From NCBI GenBank assembly GCA_902168205.1, contig CABHOK010000007.1, forward strand, positions 496,001 through 560,000: DNA of 64,000 nt, given 5' to 3'. Made by a program: the position numbers and the translations under genes. The stretch is from an uncultured Chitinophaga sp. GTDB lineage: Bacteria; Bacteroidota; Bacteroidia; Cytophagales; Cyclobacteriaceae. Below the pieces are notes generated by a model. That model did not search any database. It had not been told where the DNA came from and worked only from the letters and a program-made list of their open reading frames with translations. Shown here one piece after another: positions 26,278 through 35,402 of this stretch (its first letter is position 1; each line of letters opens with the position of its first letter).

Positions 26278-28782
26278 CTAGAATTTATAGGTTGCCGTGA
26301 GCATGAAATTACGGGGCGCACCAGGGAACAATCGCAAATAGTTCTGCGCTCCGATCCAGTAGGTAGTATCAAAAATATTATTGACGTTTAGCGCCAGTTG
26401 CATATTTGCCTTTGAGGGTGAGTAGTATACGGCCATGTCAAACAACGTATACCCAGACACCTCGAACGCACGCGTAAACCACGGCACTTTACCACCGCTG
26501 TATTGTACACCCAATCCTATACCTATATCTTTCAACAGTGTAACGTCTGAAAAATTATAGCGCGTCCACAGGTTCGTGCTGTTTACGGGTGCATTCTCCT
26601 TGCGTTTGCCATTTAACGAAGCATCACTGTCTTCCACAATGCGCGCATCGATATAGCTGTAGGATGCATTCACCTGCCAGTTCGGCAATATATAGCCCGC
26701 CAGCTCCCACTCTACCCCACGGCTGCGGTCAGCACCTCGCTGCACCAGCGAGTCCGGAAAGGCAGGCACGTTGGCATTCATCAGAATATTTTTTTGATTA
26801 ATTTCGTATAGGGCTACCGTTATGCTGACGCGGTTTTCGAAGAATTGTCCTTTAGCACCTGCTTCTTTTAAATCACTGATCAGCGGCTTGAAACGTGCGG
26901 CAGAATTAGCCGACCAGAAGAAGGCACCGGTGCTTGGCATCAGGCTCACTGTATTTGACTGCGGCTGGTATCCTTTCAGGTACGTAGTATATACATTGAT
27001 CTGCCTGGTAACTTCATACGTTAGTCCCACTCTTGGTATAAAGGCTGTATTGTCGAAAGAAGCTTCACCCGGTGCCTTGTAGTTCGTAATATCTTGGAAC
27101 CATTCGTGTCGTAAACTCAGCAAGGCCGAAAGCTTGCCCAATCGGAGTTGCTCTTGTATATAAACAGCGTTGGTGGTAGTACGTGCAGAAGGTATGGCAA
27201 CCCGCGAGTTCAATATATAGTCCTCCACATTGCGAATGGTATAGGAAGGATTGTTCAGATCAAAATGATTCACGTTTGGCTTCGGTAGTGTCTTGCCATC
27301 AACAACAATCGTCTGATAGTTTTCGGCATTGGCGGGTAAAAACGAATTGGACACCGTGCCATCTTTCAATACATATCCCCTCGCTGAATTCTGTCCTCCG
27401 CCCTTTGTTTTATTCCAGCGACTCAAATCATACCCGATCAGAAGTTTGTGTTCAATACCCAAAGTCTCGAAATCAAAATTGAAATAAGCATTGAGGTTGT
27501 CAACGTTCCAGTATTGTTGTCGCTGCACAAATTGCATGGCCGCCAGATTGGTAACCGGTTGATTGTTCATATCCACGGCAAAAGCATTGGTGGTGCGGTG
27601 TTCCTGCAAATCCTCCGACCACGTCTGCTTCATGTACGCTACATTTACACTGATGTTGTCGGTAAACTTATGAGCAAGACTCGTGGTGATGATCATCTGC
27701 TTTGACTTGAAGAAATCATTGGCAGCACCGAGGTTGAGACTGATCGGTGTACTCTTCAAATCCGTAAAACCTGCCACGGCACCAAATATAGGTTGTCCAC
27801 GATCCAGGTTACCGGTACCATTGCTATAGATCAGTTCTGCGTTGATCGCGGTTTTGTTATTCGGTATATAGCTGATCGAAGGCGACACAAGTACAGCATT
27901 GTTTTTTACGAGATCGCGATATGATTTTCCTTCCTGCATACCTCCGGTTAATCTATACAGCAATGTCTTTGACTCATTGAGCGGTCCTGTAAAATCAAGC
28001 GTGCCGCGCATCGTACTGAAACTTCCTACACTCATGCTTACTTCCCTGCGCTCGATGGCCAGCGGTTTCTTCGTTACCATGTTAATGCTGCCGCCCGGAT
28101 CTACACTTGAAAATGTTACCGATGCAGGGCCCTTCAATACTTCCACACGTTCTATGTTGGTGGTAATTGGCTGAAGAAAATAATACTGGCGTGTACGCAT
28201 ACCGTTGACGATCTGTCCTTCTTCATTCTGGCTGATGCCTCTAATATTATACTGGTTATAAAAACTGGAGGGCGTTACACCACTCACAATCTTTACTGCA
28301 TCGGCTAACTGAAACGCCTGCCGGTCGGCCATCAATTCTTTGGTAACGGTAGAGAGTGCCTGCGGTAAATCTTTATTCTTAATGGCAGTTTTGGTTGCCG
28401 AGAAAGAATATTCACTGTTGTAGTCTCGATCGGCCCGGCCGATCACTTCTACCGTCTGAAGCTCCTGGGTATAGACTGTGAGGACAATGACACCCAGATC
28501 ATATAGTTTACTCTCTGAAAACGTATAGGTGGTGATGAACGGATCAAACCCCAGCGACCGGATCTCCACATCATATATACCGGGTCGGGACAACTCGATA
28601 GAAAATATACCCGTTGCATCGGAGGTAACTCCCTCCTTTCGGTCTTCATGCATAACCAAAACAGCCGCCCCGGGTATAACATTCTGTGCCTGGTCTACGA
28701 TTTTACCTGTAACACGAACCTGCGAAAATGTATAGCTATAGATTGTACTGAAAAGTACAAGTGTGAGTAGTTTATGTTTCAT
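26278..28782 (-). CDS. TonB-dependent siderophore/metal-type receptor
   Basis: 834 residues. Signal peptide (ends TFSQ), a carboxypeptidase-regulatory-like domain (about 22-105, VRVTGKIVDQAQNVIPGAAV), then plug with YNIRGISQNEEGQIVNGMRT and VEVLKGPASVTFSSVDPGGS, characteristic of the FhuA/FpvA-like siderophore receptor group, and a barrel ending RNFMLTATYKF. It should import a metal chelate or similar small ligand across the outer membrane using TonB. It sits between an ABC ATPase (13 bp upstream) and two ABC-2 permeases (3 bp downstream), not with a classical binding-protein importer. Confidence 0.92.
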   Translation of the reverse strand: MKHKLLTLVLFSTIYSYTFSQVRVTGKIVDQAQNVIPGAAVLVMHEDRKEGVTSDATGIFSIELSRPGIYDVEIRSLGFDPFITTYTFSESKLYDLGVIVLTVYTQELQTVEVIGRADRDYNSEYSFSATKTAIKNKDLPQALSTVTKELMADRQAFQLADAVKIVSGVTPSSFYNQYNIRGISQNEEGQIVNGMRTRQYYFLQPITTNIERVEVLKGPASVTFSSVDPGGSINMVTKKPLAIERREVSMSVGSFSTMRGTLDFTGPLNESKTLLYRLTGGMQEGKSYRDLVKNNAVLVSPSISYIPNNKTAINAELIYSNGTGNLDRGQPIFGAVAGFTDLKSTPISLNLGAANDFFKSKQMIITTSLAHKFTDNISVNVAYMKQTWSEDLQEHRTTNAFAVDMNNQPVTNLAAMQFVQRQQYWNVDNLNAYFNFDFETLGIEHKLLIGYDLSRWNKTKGGGQNSARGYVLKDGTVSNSFLPANAENYQTIVVDGKTLPKPNVNHFDLNNPSYTIRNVEDYILNSRVAIPSARTTTNAVYIQEQLRLGKLSALLSLRHEWFQDITNYKAPGEASFDNTAFIPRVGLTYEVTRQINVYTTYLKGYQPQSNTVSLMPSTGAFFWSANSAARFKPLISDLKEAGAKGQFFENRVSITVALYEINQKNILMNANVPAFPDSLVQRGADRSRGVEWELAGYILPNWQVNASYSYIDARIVEDSDASLNGKRKENAPVNSTNLWTRYNFSDVTLLKDIGIGLGVQYSGGKVPWFTRAFEVSGYTLFDMAVYYSPSKANMQLALNVNNIFDTTYWIGAQNYLRLFPGAPRNFMLTATYKF

Positions 28783-28795
28783 TTATATAGTACCG

Positions 28796-29491
28796 TTAAA
28801 TAGTTTCCAGGTAGAGTTGTTGTAATTGTATGGCGTTGATATCGCCTGTCTCTACCTCGTGTATGAGTTTGCCTTCTTTCATAATGCCGATGCGTGTACC
28901 TACATTTACCGCATTGAAAATATCGTGTGTTGCCATGAAGATGGATTTACCTTCGTTCGCCAGCTCCTGGCATATAGCCGTAAACTCTGCAGTAGCTTTC
29001 GGATCGAGTCCTGAAGTAGGCTCGTCCATAAAAATGACATCTGCTTTTTTGGAAAGTGCGATGGCAATGCCCACCTTCTGACGCATGCCTTTGGAGTATG
29101 TAGAAAGTCTGCTGGCGTGTGCTGTCTCCTGCAAACCCGCTTTGGTAAGGAAAGCCGTTAGTTCGTTCTCGCTATAGCTGAATCCAGCGAGCTTGCTGAA
29201 GAAGTCCAGGTTTTCTATACCCGACAGGTTTCCATAGAGCTGTACAATCTCGGGTATATAGGCAATCATTTTATTGGTTTCGGCATTATTGGGTTTTACC
29301 TCGGTGTTGTTGATCAACGCCTGCCCTCCGGAAGGTTCGATGAAACCGAGAAAGATATTGATGGTAGTTGTTTTGCCGGCACCGTTCTGTCCGAGCAGGC
29401 AATACACTTCACCTTTGCCAACGGAGAGGTTAACCTGATTCAGCACTCTCTTTCCGTTGAATTCTTTTGTAAGATTTTTTGCTTGTAGCAT
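28796..29491 (-). CDS. ABC transporter ATP-binding protein
   Basis: 231 residues from ATG 29491 (MLQAKNLTKEF); an ATG-like start at 29524 would add an atypical extension. Walker A GQNGAGKTT, signature YSKGMRQKVGIA, Walker B VIFMDEPTSGLD and the H-loop ATHD are all intact. The type is that of ABC-2 exporters (CcmA/NosF-like). It probably energises the two DUF3526-like permeases downstream in the same operon. Confidence 0.92.
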   Translation of the reverse strand: MLQAKNLTKEFNGKRVLNQVNLSVGKGEVYCLLGQNGAGKTTTINIFLGFIEPSGGQALINNTEVKPNNAETNKMIAYIPEIVQLYGNLSGIENLDFFSKLAGFSYSENELTAFLTKAGLQETAHASRLSTYSKGMRQKVGIAIALSKKADVIFMDEPTSGLDPKATAEFTAICQELANEGKSIFMATHDIFNAVNVGTRIGIMKEGKLIHEVETGDINAIQLQQLYLETI

Positions 29492-29689
29492 ATTTAATGT
29501 GATCGTTGAGGGAGTAATGCTCACAAAATCTCATCATGCACAGCTAGATACCCGTGCGTACGAATAAAAGTATATGTAAATCCTGCACACATGCCTGAGC
29601 ACGCTGCAGCATCACACTATTATCTATACGAATGATGTGAGATTGTACGATAGCGGCATACAGTACATGCAGCTATATACAGAGAAAGA

Positions 29690-30100
29690 TCAGATGAGCA
29701 CGGGTGGTGCTCTTGACGAAGAGATAACAGCCCAGTAGCTGTCGAGATTTACTTTGTAGTGACTAAAGAATTCCGGTTTGAGCCGGGTTGTCTGAAACAA
29801 TATCGTATTCAACAGCGCGTGATCTCCATGATATACCAGGTCACACATATCACATGTGTCCGAAGCTGTTACATGAGAATCATGATCGCAGCTTTGTGCA
29901 AGATCATTATGATAGATCAACCGGTGACACGGATCTTTCTCCGCCTCTGCCGAGTGTATAACAACATGCTCATGATCATGTGCAAATACGCGAAGAATTT
30001 GCAGCGAAGATGTCCCTGCTATATAAAAGATTACCAACAGCCACGCAGTTATGCACAACGTGCGGCTTTGCTGTCTCATACGGTTAATCCTTTTAAGCAT
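29690..30100 (-). CDS. Exported His/Cys-rich putative metal-binding protein
   Basis: 136 residues. A hydrophobic signal/anchor (about 15-38) is followed by dense metal ligands: HDHEH (41-45), CH (58-59) with LIYHN, CDHDSH (71-76), CDMC (83-86) and HGDH (91-94). The C-terminal part is variable and ends RAPPVLI. No enzyme motif. It is the first gene on the minus strand before the ABC ATPase-TonB receptor-permease set (198 bp to the ATPase), under a 21-bp inverted repeat. I infer a periplasmic metal (zinc, copper or iron) buffering or sensing role; the metal is not known. Confidence 0.72.
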   Translation of the reverse strand: MLKRINRMRQQSRTLCITAWLLVIFYIAGTSSLQILRVFAHDHEHVVIHSAEAEKDPCHRLIYHNDLAQSCDHDSHVTASDTCDMCDLVYHGDHALLNTILFQTTRLKPEFFSHYKVNLDSYWAVISSSRAPPVLI

Positions 30101-30140
30101 GGTTCAACTTCAAGGCAGCAAGATAGAATGAAGTATCCTT

Positions 30141-30161
30141 AAATGCAACAACATTGCATTT
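30141..30161 (-). promoter_or_regulatory. 21-bp inverted-repeat operator before the metal-type operon
   Basis: AAATGCAA (30141-30148), centre CAACA, TTGCATTT (30154-30161): perfect 8-bp arms, 41 bp before the ATG of the His/Cys-rich protein. The length and symmetry suit a dimeric repressor such as a Fur/Zur-type protein. No such regulator gene is in the window, so the assignment rests on the site and the gene content. Confidence 0.6.
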
Positions 30162-30244
30162 ACGATTTTTATCGTTCTTCACACAACTGCCTTTGTAGCT
30201 GGCGCTAATTTTTAGACACTCCGTACAAATCAACGAAATGGTGT

Positions 30245-30605
30245 ATGCGTGTAAACGTGCGTTATGTCTTGAACAGCGTGGATGATGCAATTTCATTTTA
30301 CACAGAAATTGGGCTTCATCCCGTGCCGGGATTCGCAGCGCTCTCCAGAGAAAATGTGAAGTTATACCTCAACAGCCCGGGTACAGGTGGAGCTGGTGAG
30401 ACGATGCCAGACGGTACTGCCTTCTCCCGGAGGATGGAACAGAATTCAGGTAGAAGTTAAAAATCTGGAGGATGTAATTTCAAAGCTTAAAGAACAAAAT
30501 GCCTCTTTCCGAAATGAGCTCGTAAAAGGACAGGGCGGTAAACAGATATTACTGGAAGATCCATCCGGAAATCTGATCGAACTGTTCGAGCCTCAATCCA
30601 TGTAA
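30245..30605 (+). pseudogene. VOC/glyoxalase-like protein, frameshifted
   Basis: The first frame (30245-about 30418) reads VRYVLNSVDDAISFYTEIGL and LYLNSPGTGGAGETMPDGT; the second frame resumes as PSPGGWNRIQVEVKNLEDV and ends GGKQILLEDPSGNLIELFEP. Joined they give one normal VOC domain of about 119 residues. One extra base near 30416-30420 (the G at 30419 if PSPGGWNR directly follows MPDGT) explains the break. Either a true inactivating frameshift or an assembly error. Divergent from the His/Cys-rich protein gene. Confidence 0.75.
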
Positions 30606-30689
30606 AAATTATTTCTAATCAACGATGCCTCTGTAAAAGCCAGGATGCTGCAGGGGCATTGTTCTTTTTACAGATATACCTATATATAA

Positions 30690-30750
30690 AAAAACACCTG
30701 ATCCCTACAGGTAAATCCAATCGCAAAAGATTTACCGGGAACCAGGTGCT
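30690..30750. terminator. Bidirectional terminator-like hairpin
   Basis: Nested arms CACCTG (30695-30700) with CAGGTG (30743-30748), and GGTAAATC (30710-30717) with GATTTACC (30729-30736), flanked by an A-run on the left and TTT on the right. It separates the convergent VOC pseudogene and the efflux operon. A second weak stem (CTGTAAAAG near 30630 with CTTTTTACAG near 30663) lies just before it. Confidence 0.7.
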
Positions 30751-30778
30751 TTACAAAATGCGCTCGTGTCCTACATCC

Positions 30779-32215
30779 TTATTTCCATCCGCCTCCCAAT
30801 GCGCGGTAAATATTTACCATGGCATTCATCTGCTGCATTTTGGTTTCTACTAATTCAAATCGCGACTCGAGTGCATCGCGCTGCGTGAGCAAAACTTCCA
30901 TATAGTCTGCACGAGCTGATTTGAAAAGATTGTTAGAGATAGTAACAGATTGCGTAAGCGCCTGTACCTGCTCCGATTTCAAACCATAACTTTTCTCCAG
31001 GTTGCTGATCTTCGATACCTGGTTTGCAACTTCGATGTACGCATTTAAAATAGTACGCTCGTAGTCGTAAACCGCTTGTATCTGTCTTGCGTTGGCATTG
31101 TAGTACATTGCCTTGATGGCATTCCGGTTTATCAGCGGTGCTGTTAAATCTCCGGCCAGTGAGTATATCAATGACTCCGGTGTTTTTATCAGGTATGCCG
31201 GATCAAATGCATTGAAACCTACACCTGCAGAAATTCCCAGCGATGGATAGAAGTTGGCTTTCGCTGCCTTCACATCAAGCTTCGCTGCCACCAGGTTCAA
31301 CTCGGCCTGCTTAACATCCGGACGATTCTCCAACAATTGTGATGGTATACCGGTATATATAGTAGCCGGTACCAGGCTATCGAAGTTCTGAGAATTGCGA
31401 GCGATAGGTTGCGGGAATCTACCGATCAGGAAATTGATCCTGTTCTCTGTCTCCACGATCTTCTGCTGAATGCTATATTGGAGACTTCTTGTGCTGAGCA
31501 CCTGCGCTTCAAACCTGCGCACCGCTAACTCGGTAACGCGCGTAGCTTCTTTCTGCATTTTTACAATTTCAAGTGCATTCGTCTGGATGTCTATATTTGT
31601 TTTTATGATCTCCAGTTGATTATCGAGTGCCAGTAGTTCATAGTATGAATTAGCAATCTCGGCAATCAGGTTTGTCACCATGAAATTTTTACCTTCAACC
31701 GAAGCAAGATATCTGCTTACTGCAGCTTTCTTGGCATTGTGCAGTTTGTTCCATATATCTACTTCCCAGTGTGCTACGGCTCCGAGTAAATAATTGGGCA
31801 GCGGATCTGGTGTTGCTCTTCCGGGTTTGATGTCGGTAGTAGCTTCACTCGCTCCTATATTGGTATATCTGCCTACCTTGTCCACGCCTGCACCTGCCTG
31901 TAAGCCAACAAAAGGCAGGTATTCTCCTTTGCGGGCTCTTACTTCGTTGCGTGCAATCTCAATCTCCATCATGGTGATGTTCAACTCCTGGTTGTTCTTC
32001 AGGGCTGTATCAATCAGGACATTGAGATACGGATCGGTAAAAAATTGTTTCCACTGTGCCGAAGCAGTATTAGTAGTATCCTGCGAACTGGTATAGCTCG
32101 CAGGTACATTTTTATTCTCTTTTCTCTGAACCAAAGACGATGGCACGCTGCACGCGGTATATACCAGGGACAGACCAACAATCCCTATATATATAATTAT
32201 TCTCTTCTTAAGCAT
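30779..32215 (-). CDS. Outer-membrane efflux factor (TolC/OprM-NodT family lipoprotein)
   Basis: About 478 residues from ATG 32215 (or 32224). Lipobox VYTAC (Cys about 22), then the OprM-type mature start with WKQFFTDPYLNVLIDTALKN and ELNITMMEIEIARNEVRARK, and later RPDVKQAELNLVAAKLDVKA and a repeated second half, as in the two-fold TolC barrel. The 5' end overlaps the pump gene by 8 bp. It supplies the outer-membrane duct of the tripartite RND system. Confidence 0.93.
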   Translation of the reverse strand: MLKKRIIIYIGIVGLSLVYTACSVPSSLVQRKENKNVPASYTSSQDTTNTASAQWKQFFTDPYLNVLIDTALKNNQELNITMMEIEIARNEVRARKGEYLPFVGLQAGAGVDKVGRYTNIGASEATTDIKPGRATPDPLPNYLLGAVAHWEVDIWNKLHNAKKAAVSRYLASVEGKNFMVTNLIAEIANSYYELLALDNQLEIIKTNIDIQTNALEIVKMQKEATRVTELAVRRFEAQVLSTRSLQYSIQQKIVETENRINFLIGRFPQPIARNSQNFDSLVPATIYTGIPSQLLENRPDVKQAELNLVAAKLDVKAAKANFYPSLGISAGVGFNAFDPAYLIKTPESLIYSLAGDLTAPLINRNAIKAMYYNANARQIQAVYDYERTILNAYIEVANQVSKISNLEKSYGLKSEQVQALTQSVTISNNLFKSARADYMEVLLTQRDALESRFELVETKMQQMNAMVNIYRALGGGWK

Positions 32216-35200
32216 GGTGTACATTTTCCTCGGTTAATGGTTTGTCGTGTTCATCTCTGATAAGCTGTCGACCTTCTGCAAGCTTACCGAATATATAGTA
32301 TAGCCCTGGTACGATGATTACTCCGAAGACTGTTCCGAAGAGCATACCCCCCAGCGCAGAGCCACCAATGGTACGGTTACCAATAGCACCCGGACCGGTA
32401 GCAAGTACCAGCGGAATCAACCCGGCAATGAATGCGAATGAAGTCATCAATATAGGACGGAAACGTACCTTCGCTCCTTCGATTGCTGCTTCGAGTACCG
32501 TGAAACCTTCACGGTGTTTCTGCACAGCAAACTCCACAATCAACACGGCATTCTTACCCAGCAAACCTACGAGCATCACAAGTCCTACCTGCGCATATAT
32601 ATCGTTGGCGAGTCCCATGAACTTGAGCAGCAGGAACGACCCGAAGACCCCGCATGGCAACGAACAGATTACAGCCAGCGGCAACAGGAAGCTTTCGTAT
32701 TGTGCAGCCAGTACAAAGTATACGAAGATCAATACCACGATGAATATATAGAGTGCTTCGTTACCCCGCATTACTTCGTCTTTTGAAAGACCTCCCCAAT
32801 CTATATCATAACCACGTGGCAATGTTTTCTTCGCTACTTCCTGTACAGCTTTGATCGCTTCACCACTACTATATCCTTTTGCTGCACCACCGCGAATAGC
32901 GGCCGTAGTATACATATTATAGCGGTTTATCTCGTTCGCGCCCTGTGACTTCTTGATTCGCATGAAGGCCGAGAACGGTACCATCTCTCCACGATCGTTC
33001 TTTACCCACATGTTCAACACATCTTCCGGTAACTTTCGGTATTCCGGTGATGCCTGCACAAACACTTTGAAGAAACGCTGATACTTGATGAAACCAAGTT
33101 CGTATGTACTTCCGATCATGATTGACAGTGTATTCATCGCATTACCGATCGAAACTCCTTTCTGCATCGCTAACTCATTATCGATCTCCAGTTCATACTG
33201 CGGATAGTTCGCACTGAAGAAGGTGAACAGACCGGTTATCTCTTTGCGTTTTTTCAACTCGCTCATGAATTCGTTATTCACTTTCTCGAGCGCTTTGTAA
33301 TCACCTGTGTTTGTCTTATCCAAAAGTTGCAGTGAGAAACCACCCGCGGCACCATACCCCGGTACAGCCGGAGGATCAAAGAATTCGATCGTTGCTCCCG
33401 GGATAGCTTTCGCCTTCTCTTCGAGTTCGATAATGATATCGGTTACGGTTTGATCTCGCTCTGACCAGGGCTTGAGGTTGATAAGACAGGTACCTGCGTT
33501 CGATCCGCGTCCTTCTGTCAACACCTCATATCCGGCCAGTGCCGATACAGATTGTATACCATCTACTTCTTCTGCTATAGCCTGCAGTTTGCGTGCTATA
33601 TCATTTGTTCTTTCCAGTGTAGAACCGGGAGGTGTCTGAATGATCGCATAGATCATACCCTGATCTTCACTGGGTATAAATCCCGAAGGTAGAATCTTTG
33701 TGATCCCAAATATACCGGCACAGAACAACAGCAGTACACCGAACGTAACCACTCTTCTGTTTACAATCAGTTTGAGCAGTCCTACATATTTACCCGTAAG
33801 TTTTTCAAAACCATTATTGAAGCTATCGAGACCTCTGTTGATTATGTTTTTCTTTCTCGGTTGTCCGTGTGTATTCTTCAGGATCATCGCACAGAGCACT
33901 GGTGTAAGCGTAAGCGCCACAACACCCGAAATAACGATCGATGTTGCCATCGTAATGGAGAACTGTCTGTAAAATATACCTACGGGTCCGGTCATAAATG
34001 CAACAGGAACGAACACAGCAGTCATCAACAAGGTAATCGCGATAACGGCACCACTAATCTCTCCCAATACTTTCTTCACAGCGTTATAGGGTGACAGATG
34101 CTCTTCCGCCATCTTCGCGTGCACCGCTTCCACCACCACAATCGCATCATCGACCACAATACCAATCGCCAATACCAACGCGAACAACGTAATCATGTTA
34201 ATCGTTAGTCCGAAAAGCTGCATGAACATAAACGCACCGATCAACGACACAGGCACCGCGAGTGTCGGGATCAGCGTAGAACGCCAGTCACCGAGGAACA
34301 CGAATACCACAAGCGCCACGAGTATAAATGCATCTCTCAATGTATGGATAACGTTCTCGGTAGAAGCATCGAGGAAGTTGGATACGTCATAACTGATCTG
34401 GTAATCCATCCCCGGAGGAAATGAACTTACTTTGAGTTCGTCCAGCTTGGCCTTTACACTTTTAATAACATCACTCGCGTTACTGCCATACGTCTGCTTC
34501 AACACGATCGCAGCCGAAGGATACTTATCAAGGTTCGAGTATATATCGTAATACTCACTTCCCAACTCCACATTCGCTACATCTTTCAAACGAAGAATCT
34601 CACCGTTTGCATTCGCCTTGATAATTACATTCTTATACTGTTCCGGATCGTTAAATCGACCGGGGTAGGACAACACATATTCAAGTGCTTCGGCACGTTT
34701 ACCATCACTTCGACCAATACGACCGGGAGAACCGATCACACTCTGATCACCCAGCGCTTCCATCACTTCATCTGCGGATATATTATAAGCACGCATGCGA
34801 TCCGGTTTCAACCACACACGCATGGCGTACTGGCGGCTACCCAATATACTTGCTTGTCCTATACCGTTGATACGCTGCAACTCCGGCAACATGTTAACAC
34901 CGGCAAAGTTGAACAGGAACTTCATGTCGGCATTCGGATCTTTACTATACAGGTTGACGTACATCAACATGTTTGGTACGATACGGTTTACAATTACCCC
35001 TTCGCGTTGCACGAGTATCGGCAATCGATTCAACACCTGCGCTATACGCGTGTTCACGTTTACAACCGCCTGGTCCGGGTTGGTACCAAGGTTAAATACA
35101 ATCTGTATATTCGCTTCACCGGCACTGGTAGCATCGGAGGTCATATACTTCATGCCCGGCACACCGTTCACCGCCTGCTCCAGCGGTATAAGCACCGACT

Positions 35201-35375
35201 CTGTTAATACTTTAGCACTTGCACCGGGATACGATGCCCGCACAATTACCATGGGAGGTGATATCTCCGGGAACTGTGATATAGGCAAGGTGTTAATGGC
35301 CAGCACACCCATGAAGATGATAACAAGCGATATCACAATAGCGAATACCGGCCTATGTATAAATTCCTTAAACAT
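32208..35375 (-). CDS. RND efflux pump, hydrophobe/amphiphile exporter (HAE1) family
   Basis: 1055 residues, the normal size of AcrB-type pumps. N-terminus MFKEFIHRPVFAIVISLVII, proton-relay DD in GIVVDDAIVVVEAVHAKM within TM4, LAAQYESFLLPLAV and GLLGKNAVLIVEFA in the second half. It is the inner-membrane proton-driven pump for drugs, bile-like detergents or other amphiphiles. It begins 27 bp after the adaptor gene and overlaps the outer-membrane factor gene, so all three are one operon. No local repressor gene is present. Confidence 0.95.
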   Translation of the reverse strand: MFKEFIHRPVFAIVISLVIIFMGVLAINTLPISQFPEISPPMVIVRASYPGASAKVLTESVLIPLEQAVNGVPGMKYMTSDATSAGEANIQIVFNLGTNPDQAVVNVNTRIAQVLNRLPILVQREGVIVNRIVPNMLMYVNLYSKDPNADMKFLFNFAGVNMLPELQRINGIGQASILGSRQYAMRVWLKPDRMRAYNISADEVMEALGDQSVIGSPGRIGRSDGKRAEALEYVLSYPGRFNDPEQYKNVIIKANANGEILRLKDVANVELGSEYYDIYSNLDKYPSAAIVLKQTYGSNASDVIKSVKAKLDELKVSSFPPGMDYQISYDVSNFLDASTENVIHTLRDAFILVALVVFVFLGDWRSTLIPTLAVPVSLIGAFMFMQLFGLTINMITLFALVLAIGIVVDDAIVVVEAVHAKMAEEHLSPYNAVKKVLGEISGAVIAITLLMTAVFVPVAFMTGPVGIFYRQFSITMATSIVISGVVALTLTPVLCAMILKNTHGQPRKKNIINRGLDSFNNGFEKLTGKYVGLLKLIVNRRVVTFGVLLLFCAGIFGITKILPSGFIPSEDQGMIYAIIQTPPGSTLERTNDIARKLQAIAEEVDGIQSVSALAGYEVLTEGRGSNAGTCLINLKPWSERDQTVTDIIIELEEKAKAIPGATIEFFDPPAVPGYGAAGGFSLQLLDKTNTGDYKALEKVNNEFMSELKKRKEITGLFTFFSANYPQYELEIDNELAMQKGVSIGNAMNTLSIMIGSTYELGFIKYQRFFKVFVQASPEYRKLPEDVLNMWVKNDRGEMVPFSAFMRIKKSQGANEINRYNMYTTAAIRGGAAKGYSSGEAIKAVQEVAKKTLPRGYDIDWGGLSKDEVMRGNEALYIFIVVLIFVYFVLAAQYESFLLPLAVICSLPCGVFGSFLLLKFMGLANDIYAQVGLVMLVGLLGKNAVLIVEFAVQKHREGFTVLEAAIEGAKVRFRPILMTSFAFIAGLIPLVLATGPGAIGNRTIGGSALGGMLFGTVFGVIIVPGLYYIFGKLAEGRQLIRDEHDKPLTEENVHHA

Positions 35376-35402
35376 TTCTTTACTCTTTTAGGATGTATTA
35401 CA

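Noticed and set aside
34795-35391. 198-codon open frame on the plus strand
   Set aside because: Antisense to the RND pump gene, which is intact and strongly supported.
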